Below, piece by piece: positions 22,771 through 35,570 of a stretch of 64,000 nt of DNA (positions are counted from its first letter, which is position 1; every line of letters begins with the position of its first letter). Where the stretch lies: assembly GCA_022393335.1 (NCBI GenBank), contig JAJEKB010018241.1:1-64000 (forward strand), given 5' to 3'. The notes under the pieces are model-generated. The model had not been told where the DNA came from. It worked only from the letters and a program-made list of their open reading frames with translations, and did not search any database. This DNA comes from Macrotrachela quadricornifera. Its lineage: Eukaryota > Rotifera > Eurotatoria > Philodinida > Philodinidae. The position numbers and the translations under genes were made by a program.

Positions 22771-23121
22771 TCATACTGTAAAAAAAAAGAGGTGTTTTAC
22801 CGAACTTTGAAGATTTGATATTATTTTACGAAACAGTTTTAATTTTCATGGCATGAAAATTGTTTTGTAAATTTTCATACAGATTTTCACCTCCAGCCTG
22901 AAAATTGAATAGAGTTTCGAAATTTTTTTACGAAATGCTTGAGAAGTTCTGTGTATCATGTACTGAACTTTCGGTAGTTTCGTGTCTTTTGTACAAAACT
23001 GTTGGTATCTTCTTAGAGCATTTAACGATTCCGTATAAGTTCTATAAAGCCATTCATTGTTTCGCTAGTGCTGTAATAGTTCCGAGTACATTATACAAAA
23101 CTAGCTATAGTTTGAGAATAC

Positions 23122-23599
23122 ATCCTATTCCGTGATGTTGAACATTAGCGGAACCAGTTCCGCCTAGGATCTAGTTACATCCGATTCCGGAAACAGATAT
23201 TAACATAAGACGATTCAATTCCGCCATCAGAAGGAATTCCGTCTGATTCCGGAATCATATATACATTAGTCTTTATCGTATGCTTCTAAGTTATCATAGT
23301 GAACGGATCCGGAATTGGATATCTGGATCCAGAATCAGACGGAATTACACGGAATTCCTAGGAATTCCTTCTGATTCCGGAATCATATATGCATTAGTCT
23401 TTATCGTATGCTTCTAAGTTATTATAGTGAACGGATCCGGAATTAGATGAAATTCCTAGGAATTTCTTCCAATTCCGGAATTGATGGAACTAGTACCGAT
23501 TCCGGAATCGCTTCTCAAACTTTGTGTAATTCCGGAATCGGTGGAATTAGTTCCCTAGGCGGAACTAGTACCCTAATGTTCAACATCGCGGAATAGGAT
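23122..23599. mobile_element. TIR MITE, 478 bp, with internal duplication
   Basis: Terminal inverted repeats of about 50 bp begin ATCCTATTCCGTGATGTTGA (left) with the reverse complement at the right end, differing at a few positions. The interior contains a 128-bp-spaced direct duplication of about 80 bp (CTGATTCCGGAATCATATAT... at 23243 and 23371) and many TTCCGGAATC palindromic hexamer blocks. There is no coding sequence. Confidence 0.8.
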
Positions 23600-23838
23600 G
23601 ACTGCTCATCTAAAAAGGAACGAGTAGGCTAATTTCCAGAACAATGTAAATTAATTATTATAATACCTTTGATATTGACTTAAAACCCTTAAATAGACAT
23701 CATTCATAGACAATCTTTTTAGTTTTTATTATTACAAGTAGTTATATTGCTTTTATATGTATAGTAACACAATACAACGTAAAATAAACAAGAAGCAAAA
23801 AATAGAGATAAAATAATTTAGAAGAATTTATGAAAATG

Positions 23839-25610
23839 TTAATGTTTATATGAACAATTACTATATAAAATACCAATACTAAGTGAACGATGAACAATGA
23901 AATCAAGTTCATTATCACCATTCATGTCAACTGATACAATAGAACTGCTACCATAACCAGCTAAATATGTAATTTTATCAGCAAAAATGCCAGTACCATT
24001 ATTAAAAAAAATACTAACACTGACACGTTCCTTAGTTCCAAGGCTGGCGACAACAATATCAATTTTGTTGTCACCGTTGACATCAGCAACATTTGCTGAT
24101 GTGAACTGCCCATTACCTCGAAAATTTTTTGAGATATTAAACATACCATTACCATCGTTGAAAAAAATACTAATAGTATATGGTTCTCCATGTATGACAA
24201 TAATATCAAGTTTATCATCATCATTAATATCAGCTGCTGTCACGTAACGGATACCTTTGATATGAAAGGTTTTGTAATCAGTAAAAGTTTCGTTGCAAAA
24301 ATCAAAAAAAATGCCAATTTCCTCTGCCGGAAAAGCATTGAAAATTAAATCGGTACTATTATTATGATTAAGATTAGTTACTATCAGATTATTAATGTGT
24401 TGTTCAGTATGAAAGGTCTTGCATTCAGTGAAAATTCCGTCGCTAATATTTAAACAAATGTCAATCTCTGACAAAAATATGAAAATGAAATCAATATTAC
24501 CATCATGATTCACATCGGCTACTGTTAGAAACGATATATACTTATTGAAGGAATGAGCCGGTTGTTCAACGAACGTGCCGTTACCAGTATTGAGAAAAAC
24601 AATCAGATGTGATTTAATTAGGGAAATGATATCTAAATAATTATCATTGTTAACATCAGCAATAACCATAGCATCATGGTGAGTATTAGCGGCATAATAT
24701 GTATGTCTAATAAAATCACCATTATCATTGTTTAATAGAATAGTGAGTTTTTCTGAGCCAGCATCTGAGACAATAATATCGATTTTTCCATCATTATTAA
24801 CATCAGATATATTCATAAAGTATGGAGTATTCATTGACAAATTAGAGATAATTTGAACAGTAAATGTTCCATTCCCATTGTTATAAAAAATGTCTATACT
24901 TTTGCCTACTTGGGATCTTAAAAGAATTATGTCCATTTTATCATCAGAATTCATATCACCTATTTTCATTGATCTTAAAGTATCAAGGTCGTAATATTGT
25001 TTAAGATCAGCATATAGATGAGTACATTTATCTAATAACAACATTGTGTTTTTTTAATAATAAGTTAACATAATACACTTACGTTAGTATATGTTCTATT
25101 TTATCGAAACACATTCTTAATATTCATAATGAATATCAAATTATCTTATTCACTTTCAAAACAATCAATAGAGAAATAATGATAACGAATTTCTTATTTC
25201 TAGTAATGTATTGTTTTCGAAAATCAACACAATTTTACACTATTAGAACAACAATTAGACTGAAAATTTTCATTGTTGATAATGTTGTTCGACAAAGAGA
25301 CAAATTGGTTGTTTTGGAGTATAGGAAAATCTACCTTTTAATAATGTTTTCAATGTTGTTGTAGTTGTTGTTATTGCTGTTGTTGTTGATTTATCTTTCT
25401 TTTTCAAAACAACAGTTGTTAAAATAACAATAGTTACAATAACTAATATAATAATAATAATAGAAAAAATAATCCATAATAATTTCTTTTTCCCAATATT
25501 TCTAATAATTGAATTACTAAATAAAATTCAACTTTTCTTTATTATTTTATAAATTAATGAGATACATACACTTGTTGTAATGATAAATTACTTGATTGAT
25601 TTGTATTCAT
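23839..25610 (-). CDS. FG-GAP/VCBS-repeat type II membrane protein, 471 aa
   Basis: Three exons join in phase: 25610-25570, 25516-25335 and 25031-23839 (41 + 182 + 1193 nt = 472 codons with stop). The 25.57-kb intron is 53 bp and the second is 303 bp. The N-terminus MNTNQSSNLSLQQ is cytosolic-like, followed by a basic KKK and a long hydrophobic helix (LLWIIFSIIIIILVIVTIVI, about residues 25-50). A Thr-rich stalk (STTTAITTTTTT) leads to eight repeats of the type IADVNNDxxLDIIxx...GNGTF. Each has the DxNxDGxxD calcium-binding-loop pattern and should form integrin-alpha-like beta-propeller blades. This predicts a surface protein with the propeller outside. All eight repeats are in frame with no stop, in contrast to the decayed relative at 14.8-16.3 kb. 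Ligand unknown. Confidence 0.85.
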
Positions 25611-28091
25611 TATTGTTGATTGAATCAATAAATGAACGAGAAAAAAAAGAAATTTGTTTTTGTGTTTCCTTCTTTTGTAATATTTTGTTTTCTTCTTCTT
25701 TCTTAACTATAGAAAAATAATTTTAGTTTTTAGAATTTATATTATATGATATCATACATAAATATTTTATTGAAATTACTAATAGTTTCCATCTGTTATT
25801 TTAATTTTTTGCATTTTTTTAAAAGACATATGTTATAGAACATAAAAGATCTTATATAAAAAGGATTAATATTTATTGACGACATCAGGATTAGTTAGAC
25901 AATGATTTCATCTTGCATAATATTATATCAAAACATGTCCTAGCTCAGCCTTCTTCGATTAATGAAAATTGCAGATTGCTACCTATTGTCATTGTCGAGA
26001 TATTTGTCTTACATCCACCTCTATTTAATTCTGGTGACGACAATAGATAGTATTATTCATAATGAAAATGAGAAAAGTTATGAGTATGTTATCTTATTTT
26101 TATCAATGAAAAGTCTATATAATATTGTTAAATAAAAGAAAAAACTTTTATAATATTTATCATGAAAAAGAGAAAAATGTTTGACTTATTTTATTGTTTA
26201 TTAACATAAGGTACCACGAAAGCAAAATTCAAGTCAAATTTTTATTTTGACTATTTTACTCATCATCTGATAAACTCGAGCTGCTGATCATGAATATCAG
26301 GACCTTATTCTTAGCAAAGACTTTCTTCCGGCCCAAAAGTCCGAAATACTCGAAAAGTGCTATTTCCATGGAAAAATAGGTGCTTAGCTCAAAAATGCGC
26401 AAAATTTTCTGCTTCCTTCTTTTTGAGTTTCTAAAATTCTTTTTTACAGATTCAGCATCAAATACTGAGTAATGAAAATTTTTTAGATTAGATTCCAAAC
26501 ATGGAATTCTACTGTTGATGGCGCTTTGAATTGGGCCCAGTATGATGTATATTGATTGATTTTGTATACTTTACCTCATTCTGCTCCTCATACTACTAGC
26601 TACAAAATTATACATCCCATTTTTTTATCTTTTCTTTCTCGAGAAAAGATGTTTTGATTGTATGGTACTGTACGATACGAGAAACGAGGAAGTCGTTTTT
26701 GCATAACATGCTTGTTTCTCATCCAAAATAAGTAAAAATTTACTTGCATAAGTAAAACCTGATGGAAAATCCAATGAACATAGTTTCGAGGTTTGTATGA
26801 GGTCTCTAGAGAGTTTCTGAAAAATCTTCTCCTGAAAAAATGTAACTAATTTTTTATATTAATTGATATAGGTGTTTACAAAAAAGATACTTGCAAAAAT
26901 AATTTTTTTTAAAACAGCTGTTTTTCTACTATTATAACCCCTTCGATGAAGTGTAATAGATGATAACATTGTTACTCAATACCAGATTTACAGTCACATA
27001 AATGAAAGGTCGATAAAATTTCGCCAATAGCGAAAGTCCTATTGGCGAACATCTGGCTACTCGATTGTTCGACCTGGTCTGTTTCTCTAATCCGATGAAT
27101 TCTGGTTGGATCCAATTCGTACGCTTCGACTTGAGAAGAGCTTTTGAAATTTACTCTTTCGTTTACAACTTATACATATCGTGAATAAGTAAGACAAGCA
27201 AGATAGCGAGAAACAATCACATATATTCTGCTAATTCTTCTAATAATGAGATGAGAATAGACACGGAACAAAAGAGCGATGTTATTCACACTTTACAAGT
27301 CTTCGTCTATTATTCATAAAGACGAATAGGTTTAAGTGATAAACATATAGTTTCTGATTGTATATCTACATGATAGTTAATTCTTGATGATGTGCTTGAT
27401 AATGGTTTTGTGAGGCGAATTTCTGTTGAATTATCGATTTAAATCGATTGATGTTCCGTGAATGATACAATATATTATCATGTTTTCTCCATTAGTGATG
27501 ATGACTATGTTGGATTTAGACTGGATTTGTTTTCTATTGTCGTTAGTACAGGTGTAAAAACTGATACCAAGAGCCTTCTCTCAATCATGCAAACAATGAA
27601 AAGATTGACATTTTAACGTCTTTAAAAAGATATTTTGTCAGCGGAAAAAAAGCGAATTGGTGAATATTGAATTTCTTGCTATATCTCTGCTTTAACTATT
27701 TATAATAAAGAACTATTACTTTTCTCAAGGCAATATTGACCGTAGTATGTGATTACATTCAATGGTTTGTTATTTTCCTATTACTCATGTAAGTGACGCT
27801 CTCCAAGTTTGAATCATGTTCTGATTTTTTTTGTAATATAAATTGGAAAGATTACTATCACTCAGTACCTATGTGTGAGTACTGTGTTACGAAATGATGT
27901 TATTTTCCAACTGAATCGTCAAATGAAAACAGCAGGAACAAAAAAAAATTCTACCAGGTTGGAATTAACATTTTGCTAGGAAGAGAATGTACTGCTCTAA
28001 TTTCAAATAGGATAAATAATGAATTTTATATTAAATGAAAGCACATCGAAAAAGAGACTTATTGGTACTAAATAGTGAGACTTATCAATAT
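25611..28091. other. Intergenic DNA
   Basis: No convincing gene. An 80-codon minus frame at 26256-26498 (rich in S, F, K) has no recognisable domain or splice context. No repeat array was seen. Confidence 0.5.
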
Positions 28092-28847
28092 CTAATTTAA
28101 GAAATTTTCAAAAATTTTATAGATTTTTTTGACTCAGATAAATGACGTGCCAGTAATTTAAAATGAAGTACATTTTTTTCTAGAATATTATTGTATAATT
28201 ATATAGAGCTTGTTGAATTCTAACAACCTGTATATATTAAAAACATTTTAAGTTATTTTTCACAAAGAGAAAGTTTAAAAACCTATTGATGAAACTTTTA
28301 AAACTGATATTTTTATATAGTAGAAAAATACACGATTTTTCAATAAAATTACCTTTTTTTAATTAGTTTTACCATCAGATACGTTTCGAAATATATTCAT
28401 TAGATACAGAGTAAAAAATTGCCTCCAATTTATAATTTCGAAGATTATCTGATGGTAAAAATAATTAAAAAAGGTAGTTTTATTGAAAAATCATGTATTT
28501 TTCTTCTGTATAAAAAAGTGATTAGTCTTGCGAGTGGGCTGGAAGGGCGGCGCCTACCTGGAAGTTTGATTCGTTCATCCGAAAAACGAAACTTAGGTAA
28601 AATATTGGTATAAAAACATCAGTGTTTCAATAGTTTTTAAATTTTCTCAAGTAGGTTTTTAAACTTTTTCTCTGTGAAAAATGTCTTATAATATTTTTAA
28701 TATGTACAGGTTTATAGAACTCAACAAACTCTATCTAATTATATAATAATATTCTAGAAAAAAATTTACTTCATTTTTAAATTACTAGCACATCATTTAT
28801 CTGAGTCAAAAAAATCTATAAAACTTTTGGAAACTTCTTTAATTCGA
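28092..28847. mobile_element. Long palindrome (fold-back), ~750 bp
   Basis: The left arm (28092-28380) and right arm (28430-28847) are inverted copies across their length. Examples are ATTTATCTGAGTCAAAAAAA in one and its complement in the other, and both copies of ATCTGATGGTAAAA with AATAAAATTACC or its complement near the centre. The loop is about 50 bp. The right arm has an extra GC-rich block of roughly 90 bp (about 28520-28610, with AGTGGGCTGGAAGGGCGGCG) absent from the left arm, probably a later insertion. A 64-codon frame in the right arm is incidental. Confidence 0.8.
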
Positions 28848-28922
28848 AAATACTATTACCGTATTGTTACTTTTAAGATACATAGATATTTGTCACTATT
28901 TTTATTTCAAGTATAAAGAAGT

Positions 28923-29925
28923 ATGTCGCAAAACAATGCAGATGTGTCATGGTCCTCCTGTTTGCCAGGTATTTTAATCATGATTGTAAGTGGTTCGATA
29001 GTAACTGGAATCCTTGGAACTATGCTATACGCTGACGCAAAGCGTTATGAATTAATTTACAAACCAACGATGTGTTTTATTAAAAACTATACAATTCGTC
29101 TGGACCCATGTTCTATAACCCATCTATGCTTTCAAGAAGTGTATACAGTGATTTACAACACATCGAATAGAAGAGAAATTGAAGCAATAAACACAAAAAC
29201 GGATGGACCCGGATCAAGTTCGGTAAGTATGTTAAAAGACTTTGAAAGAGCCAAATAGACTTAAGAAAAGTATTAATCTCGAAATCGTATCACGGCGTGG
29301 TTTAAAATCTAAATCGATTTCAACTTTAACAAGTATGATCCTTAAAAAATACACTTTACTCATTTTAATAATTATGAATATCAATGTGGATGTATGAGTG
29401 TGCAAGAGAATACCTAAAAGCGTAAATACGTATGAGAAAGACAGCTTAAATTTTAAAACAGATAAAGGAGTCATCGCTAACCTCAATATAGCTATGAATG
29501 CTCTTCAAAGAAATATGATGATAGTGATACTGATCAGTCGTGCACAAAAAGAGTCTTGAAGATAGAATTTACTAAATATAAAATGATCGCTTTTCTCGTT
29601 TATCAATTGAAAATAAATTGTTGAGAGAACAAAATGGGATCCATTCTAGCTCTCTCCTATTTTCAGATAAATCATGATCGAATTCTTTTTATGAAACAAT
29701 ATATCAAAATTTTAGGTTAATCGAACACATATATGTTATTACGACAGTAAAAACGAGACATCGATTCGGTGGACATACCCAAAGTCATATTTTAATTCAT
29801 CTGAATATTTAATCGTACTATGTGTAGGGTGGTCAATTACTGGCGTTTTTGTATTATTGTGTATTGTACGAAGTCTTTTCTATATATGCAATAGTCAACA
29901 ATGTTTAAAACGTAGTTACCCGTGA
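28923..29925 (+). CDS. Two-TM membrane protein with extracellular Cys-containing loop, 169 aa
   Basis: Exon 1 is 28923-29222 and exon 2 is 29716-29925. Donor GTAAGT, acceptor TTTTAG, phase 0, 300 + 210 nt. The first hydrophobic helix is at about residues 13-36 (CLPGILIMIVSGSIVTGILG) and the second at about 131-153 (YLIVLCVGWSITGVFVLLC). The intervening loop of roughly 90 residues has Cys at about 51, 62, 68 and 107 and several sequons (NYT, NTS, NRT, NET, NSS). Both termini would be cytosolic. The layout resembles small channel accessory subunits (for example BK-beta-like), but there is no sequence motif that proves it. Reading into the intron would give a false 111-aa product. Function unknown. 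Confidence 0.65.
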
Positions 29926-30277
29926 TTTTATGCTTTACTAACATTTCTCACAATTAAAACTTCATAATTTTTTTCATAATAAGACACATATATATATTAT
30001 TCTAATCACGAATGATGTTTTCAATTTTTTTGCACTTGTTTTTATTTTTCTTTAAAAGGAAATAAAAATCATTAATTTTTTTTGTAATTGAATGTAATTT
30101 AATTCTTCAAAAAAAAATTATCAATTTCTTGTAGTATTTTTGAAAAAACTTTCTTTTTATATAGACTGCCAGCGATAACACAGCTCTACATTTCTACATT
30201 ATACGATCATTATTCATCTGATACCATAATAATAAAATTTCGATAAGAACTTTTTTTTTACTAGAACTTAACTAATG

Positions 30278-30527
30278 GATGAGGCAAACTAAATGGCTAT
30301 AGTTCAGAGACGTCTATACAAGAGGGAAACAGCAGATTTCAAGATTTTAAGATTTCAAAAGATTCCAAGAGATTTCAAGGGATTTCAACAGATTTTGGGC
30401 GTCAAAATCTGCTTTTTTCCCCTTGAGCTTTTCACTCTGCGTCTTGTGACATATTTTGTTTTATAACACAGCTTAATAAATAATTGATAATTGAAATGTG
30501 AAGGATAGCCATTTAATCTGCCTTATC
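30278..30527. mobile_element. Small MITE, ~250 bp
   Basis: Inverted ends: GATGAGGCAAACTAAATGGC on the left, and TAGCCATTTAATCTGCC then TTATC on the right (reverse complement GATAAGGCAGATTAAATGGC). The interior has a run of about ten-base AGATTTCAAG repeats (30331-30397). It also has GAGCTTTTCACTCTGCGTCT, which matches the internal unit of the 1-kb element at 1004-2012. Confidence 0.7.
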
Positions 30528-30579
30528 TGTTTTTTATTGAATTCGTCACGTCTTCTTCTACAAAATAGGATTTTCTTTA

Positions 30580-31535
30580 TTAATCTAAATGGTTGAAATC
30601 ACCTTCTTTTAAACAATACAACCGATTGGTCCAACTCGTGCAACTTTGAACAACAACATCAGTTCTAATTTTCTTCACAGCCTGTTTTAATTCGTTAATC
30701 AGAGTTTTTTCTGATTATACTTTATTCCGCTCTTTGCGGCCAACGAATTCATCTCATATACAATAGTCTAAAAGGTTTAAATCGGGACTGTTTGCTGGCC
30801 AATGGTCTTTATCAATAAACGCTGGAAAATGGTTTCTACACCATTGTTGCGCTAAGATATGGGTATGAGGTGTGGCATTGTCCTGTTGAAATGTCCAATC
30901 ATTCCCAAATATTTGATTGCCATATTTCAGAGCTACAGGTAACACGGCTTTGATATATCGTTGATGGTTTACCGATTCTTTATCCAAAATAACTAAGGGA
31001 GAAATGCCTTTTGAATAAACAGCAAGCTAGACCATAATCTTTTAGGGAAATTGGCGTTTTTGGTTTTTTTGCATCTACTTTATCTGCTTCTTGACGATTA
31101 ACTGTCCATACACATCGATTTTGTGACTGGTGTATCCCATCGATATCGAACATTTTTTCATCAGAAAACAAGATTCTCATTGTTTTTTTTCCTTTTTGAA
31201 ATATGTTCAGATCCAATTGGAAAACATTTTTCTTCGGGCCTTATGATCATCACTAATCAGCGGTACAATCTGTATCTTATATGAATAGTATCCTAGATCA
31301 TTTTTGAGTATGTTACGAGCACTTGTTCATGAAATATCAAGTTCATTGGCCAATATTCGAGAAGACCCTTTTTTCTTACGTTTTAGATGATTCTTTACCT
31401 TTTGCACCATTTGATGAGAACGTACAATACGTGGAAGACCTTTTGGAGCAGATAATTGAATAATCCTTATGATAGTGTCACCACTGTCACGCTTTGAAAG
31501 TACGAGCTTTTGGATATCTTTATTTTTCGTTTTTA
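30580..31535 (-). pseudogene. Tc1/mariner-superfamily transposase, DD37D spacing, inactivated
   Basis: The N-terminal helix-turn-helix region reads RDSGDTIIRIIQL, KGLPRIVRSHQM and GSSRILANELDIS. First catalytic aspartate: ILFSDEKMFDIDG. Second: WTFQQDNATPHTH. Third: ANSPDLNLLDY. The number of residues between second and third aspartates is 37, as in maT-like mariners rather than the 34 of classic mariner. Defects: TGA stops after DELDIS and in the NWI segment, a TAG and a frameshift at about 31045, and TGA and TAA after LLDYCI. C-terminal homology continues (QSCTSWTNRLYCL) to 30580. Possible termini are CTACAAAATA (30558) and an inverted TATTTTGTAG (31576), both AT-rich and unproven. It is not functional. 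Confidence 0.85.
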
Positions 31536-31560
31536 AAAATACAGTTAGAATGACTAATCG

Positions 31561-32390
31561 ATAGAGAGAAGTAGCTTATTTTGTAGGAAAACCCGTGGTG
31601 AATCGAACAAAAAAGATTAGTTCGATCGGACGAAAATTGACGAAGTTAGAAAAGAAACGAATAATACTTATTTATTCTGACCCATCCGATACCCTTCGGT
31701 AAATATCTTGATGCGTTGTATGATGGTGTTCGAATATGTGAAGTCTTCTTTGACTTTTATCATCAAATTATAGTACTTGCTTATTTTAAATATGAAAATT
31801 CTCTCGAAAAATGACGAAAAATACAGGATATGTTCATCTTCTGATAGTGTGAAAATCTTTGATTCAAATGACTTTAACGTTTAACGAATTTTCTCTACAA
31901 TTGTAGCTCGGACAGTGACAAACTATTAAACGTTAAAATACGATCATTTTTCAATGCTTTATTTTCAACTTTTATTTAGAAGTATTATTATTTATTTTCA
32001 AATTCTCAGATCCATCAAACAAACCGAGAAGAATAATAATGCATGTGATCATTTACGATTAAAACCAAAAAGATCCATTATTAATTTTCATTCCAATTGT
32101 TGTTACAGATTCATAATTTAAAATCTAATTAAAAAAAACATGACTTTATTTTTGCACTACTAGTACTTATTTTTATTGTGTACTCTCAAAATAATTTTAT
32201 TTTATTAATTATAAAATAGTGAAATTGACTTGGAAGAAAAAATCATTCTTTTATATGTTTTTTCAAAACAAATAAAATAAATCTTATATAAACAACACTA
32301 TGGAAACTAATAAAAAAATCGTTTTTTTTAAATTATAAACATAAAACAAAAGGTATTTTCATTCTATTTCACAAATTTCATTTTTTAATA
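31561..32390. other. Intergenic DNA upstream of the NHL gene
   Basis: AT-rich. A short stem (TTTAACGTTTAA and its inverted copy) lies at about 31878-31939. The promoter of the NHL-repeat gene should lie in its last part; no motif is recognised. Confidence 0.45.
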
Positions 32391-35300
32391 ATGCCACAAA
32401 AAAACCAAGATGATCATCATCCAAAATCACCTATTATAGTAAGATTAAATATTCTAAAATTATCTAATCATCATCATCAGCATTCATCTGATAATAAAGT
32501 ACATTTTTTTTAAATGTTATTTATCTTTTTTATTTATTAAATTTAAAATAGATTCCAACAGTTACAAATATTAAGCAAAAGAGAAATAAAAGTACTCCTT
32601 TAAAACTAAAGAAAATTTATCCAAATTCATCTCAAACAACTAAAGTAATAGAAATATGAATTTTAATTAAATAAAATTCTTTTTTTTAATTATTCAAGTC
32701 AAATTTTAATAATTTTGAAAATGATATTTCTCAAAATCAAAATACTTTTTCAACACCATCATTATCATTAAAGAAAGATAATTCTTCAATACAATTACAT
32801 ACAATAAAAGTAGAAGATAATAAGATAATTATTTTCTTTATTTATAAATATATTCTTTCTTTTTTCTAGAATGGTCAAAATAAATATTCCATTGAAAATG
32901 ATCAAAACAATTTAAATAAAGTATAGAAAGAATATTCTTTTTTATTTGTTTATTAAATTATTTTTTAAGAATAATAATGAAAGTAAAAAATGGTCAAATG
33001 AATTAAGTTCAACAAAAAGTTTCAATAAAAATACAACTAAAATTAAAAAACCGAAGTAAATTATTTATCTTTGATTAATAAATATATTTCTAAATATTCT
33101 AGTCGATGTTCATTAATGCGTCTATGGATAGGTTTAATTATATTAATTCTTCTTCTGACGGCAATTGCTGCAGCTATCATCGGTATCTTTTCAAAATCAT
33201 CATCATCATCATCAGAAGAAGAAACAACAACAACAACAAGTAAGCTATTTTTAAACTAATTCAACTAAAATAAAAGTATTACATTCATGGACATAACTCC
33301 TCATTCGAAGTACAGTAGACGTAACATAAACATATGTCAAAAGTGAAAAAGTCTTACCTACCACTACCTATTTACAATATCGTTACAGTACATGTAAAGT
33401 TAATCATTGGTCAAATTTCTACATGTAAACAAAGTACGAATAATCACAGTCAGCACACAATCTTCTAAAATTTTTATATTTAAAGAAAAACAAAAAATCG
33501 TATAGAATATTTTGAAATTATTACGTCTAATATGTAGACATTACAACATCACTCCGTCGCAATACAAGCTATCGAGCTCGGAATTGTTTCAAATTGAAGC
33601 CCATATACTAGTGTACAATTTTTCATTAGACAGAATTTTTAAATTCGATCTTATTGATTTTTTATGGTCATTTTAGTGCAATATATTTCAATGGACTTTT
33701 TTAAAGCGCGTAACAGATGAATAAGCTAATATCATCCATCATATTTAAAATAAAAATATTATATGCAATGCCAATATAAGCAACGATAACCAGTTTTTGT
33801 AAAACTGAAAAACGACAAAAATGTCTAAGAACATAGAGTAGTTAAGTCTAATGAAACCTATCAATTCTTCAAAACGCCATATATATTCTGATAGACGAAA
33901 TTTTGTTGCATCTTTCTATGCTAAAAACTCACTATTGATTTATTTGTGTAAAATCGACTTTTCTAAAGAAGGGGAGTGTCATAAGATATAATATAACTGG
34001 TCCAGCAATAATCTCTGATTTAACATAGAGAGTGATTAAGTAAATTTTCATATATTAATAAATATGTATAAAAAACGCACAATTAAATTTATATCATTTG
34101 AAAAAATTTGTAACATTAGTTGATACAACAACCGTCGAAACAACAACAACAACAACAACAAGTAGTACAACGTCAATAAGCAGTACAACATCAACAAGTG
34201 TCACGACAACAACAACGAGTAGTACAACAACGACAAGTACTACCACAACAACAAGTAGCACAACAACGACAAGTGACACGACAACAAACAAGTACCACAA
34301 CAACAACAATTATAACCTGTCAGTATTCTTCTTGTTTAAGATTCTTTCATTAATATTAATTAATTTTTCTTTTTACAGATGTTCCAACAGGAATATATGC
34401 TTTGACAATACCAACAAATGCAACATGGAGTCAAACTGGAATAACTGTAGCTGGAAATTCAAATGGTTCACCAGGATCAAATTTATCATCTCTTAATAAT
34501 CCCGTTAGTATATTTATTGATAATAATTATACATTATATATTGCTGATCGAGATAATCATCGTATTATGAAATATTACGTTAATACAACAGTTGGAATTG
34601 TTGTTGCTGGAAATTCAACTCCTGGTAATAGTCTAACTCAATTAAGAACTCCACGAGGAGTTGCTGTTGATCAAATGGGTGCAATTATTGTTGGTGATAG
34701 TGTAAATTATAGAATACAAAAATTTCCATATGGATCATTGATAGCAACAACAGAAGCAACAAATAGTTCATCAAATATTCTTGGTTTAACACGTGATTTA
34801 AATATAAATGTTAATAATATTATTTGTGTAACAGATTCCGATTATGATAGAGTTGTAAAATTTTATCCAAATGATGGAATTGGAGTTATTATTGCTGGAA
34901 ATTATGGTTCAGGAACAGCAGCAAATCAATTAAATACACCATATGGAAATTTTATTGATGAAAATCAAAATATATATATAGCTGATAGAAATAATCATCG
35001 AATACAAAAATGGACAAATGGAGCAAATACTGGAACTACTGTTGCTGGTATAACAGGTACATCTGGTTCATCTGTTAATCATTTACAAAATCCTGTTTCA
35101 GTTACTGTTGATAATAATGGGTTAGTTTATATTATATATATAGAGAGAGAGACTAAACTGAATGAGTCATTTATTCGATATATTTGTTAATTTGAATATT
35201 AATATTAATAAATTGATCCACAAATTGAGTTATTCATCAATATAGTAAACATTTAAAATGAAATATTAACTCGAAACTATTTTTTTTTTATAATAAGATG

Positions 35301-35570
35301 AGAAAAATAATTATTAAATCTCTAAATAATCTAATTTTCTTTTATTTTTTTAGTTATATTTATATAGCTGATTCAGCCAATGATAGAATTGTTAAATGGA
35401 CTACAAATTATAATGATGGTGGAGTTTGTGTTGTTGGATGTACTGGAAGTGGTGGAACAGCAGCAAATAAATTAAATGGTCCGCGAGATTTAAAATTTGA
35501 TGCAAGTGGAAATTTATATGTTAGTGATCTTAGTAATAATCGAATACAAAAATTTCTTATTCAAAAATAA
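32391..35570 (+). CDS. NHL-repeat type II membrane protein, ~565 aa, nine exons
   Basis: Exons: 32391-32498, 32552-32644, 32699-32809, 32870-32920, 32970-33055, 33103-33239, 34120-34272, 34379-35120, 35354-35570. All junctions are GT-AG and in phase (1698 nt = 566 codons with stop). The first five introns are 47-60 bp. The cytosolic N-terminus is polar (His, Asn, Lys-rich). One TM helix follows (LMRLWIGLIILILLLTAIAA), then Ser and Thr-rich stalk exons. Six NHL blades are of the type NPVSVTVDNNGxIYIADxxNxRIxKW, a number that fits a closed six-bladed propeller. The propeller would be extracellular. Choosing the GTGACA donor at 34273 keeps the frame; if translation continued to 34320, a frameshift would be needed. 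The 880-bp intron after the TM exon is unusually large. Role unknown; the plan parallels the FG-GAP gene. Confidence 0.85.

Noticed and set aside
34094..34309. 71-codon minus-strand frame rich in Val/Leu
   Set aside because: It is the antisense of the Thr-codon (ACA/ACG) stalk exon of the NHL gene; low-complexity shadow.
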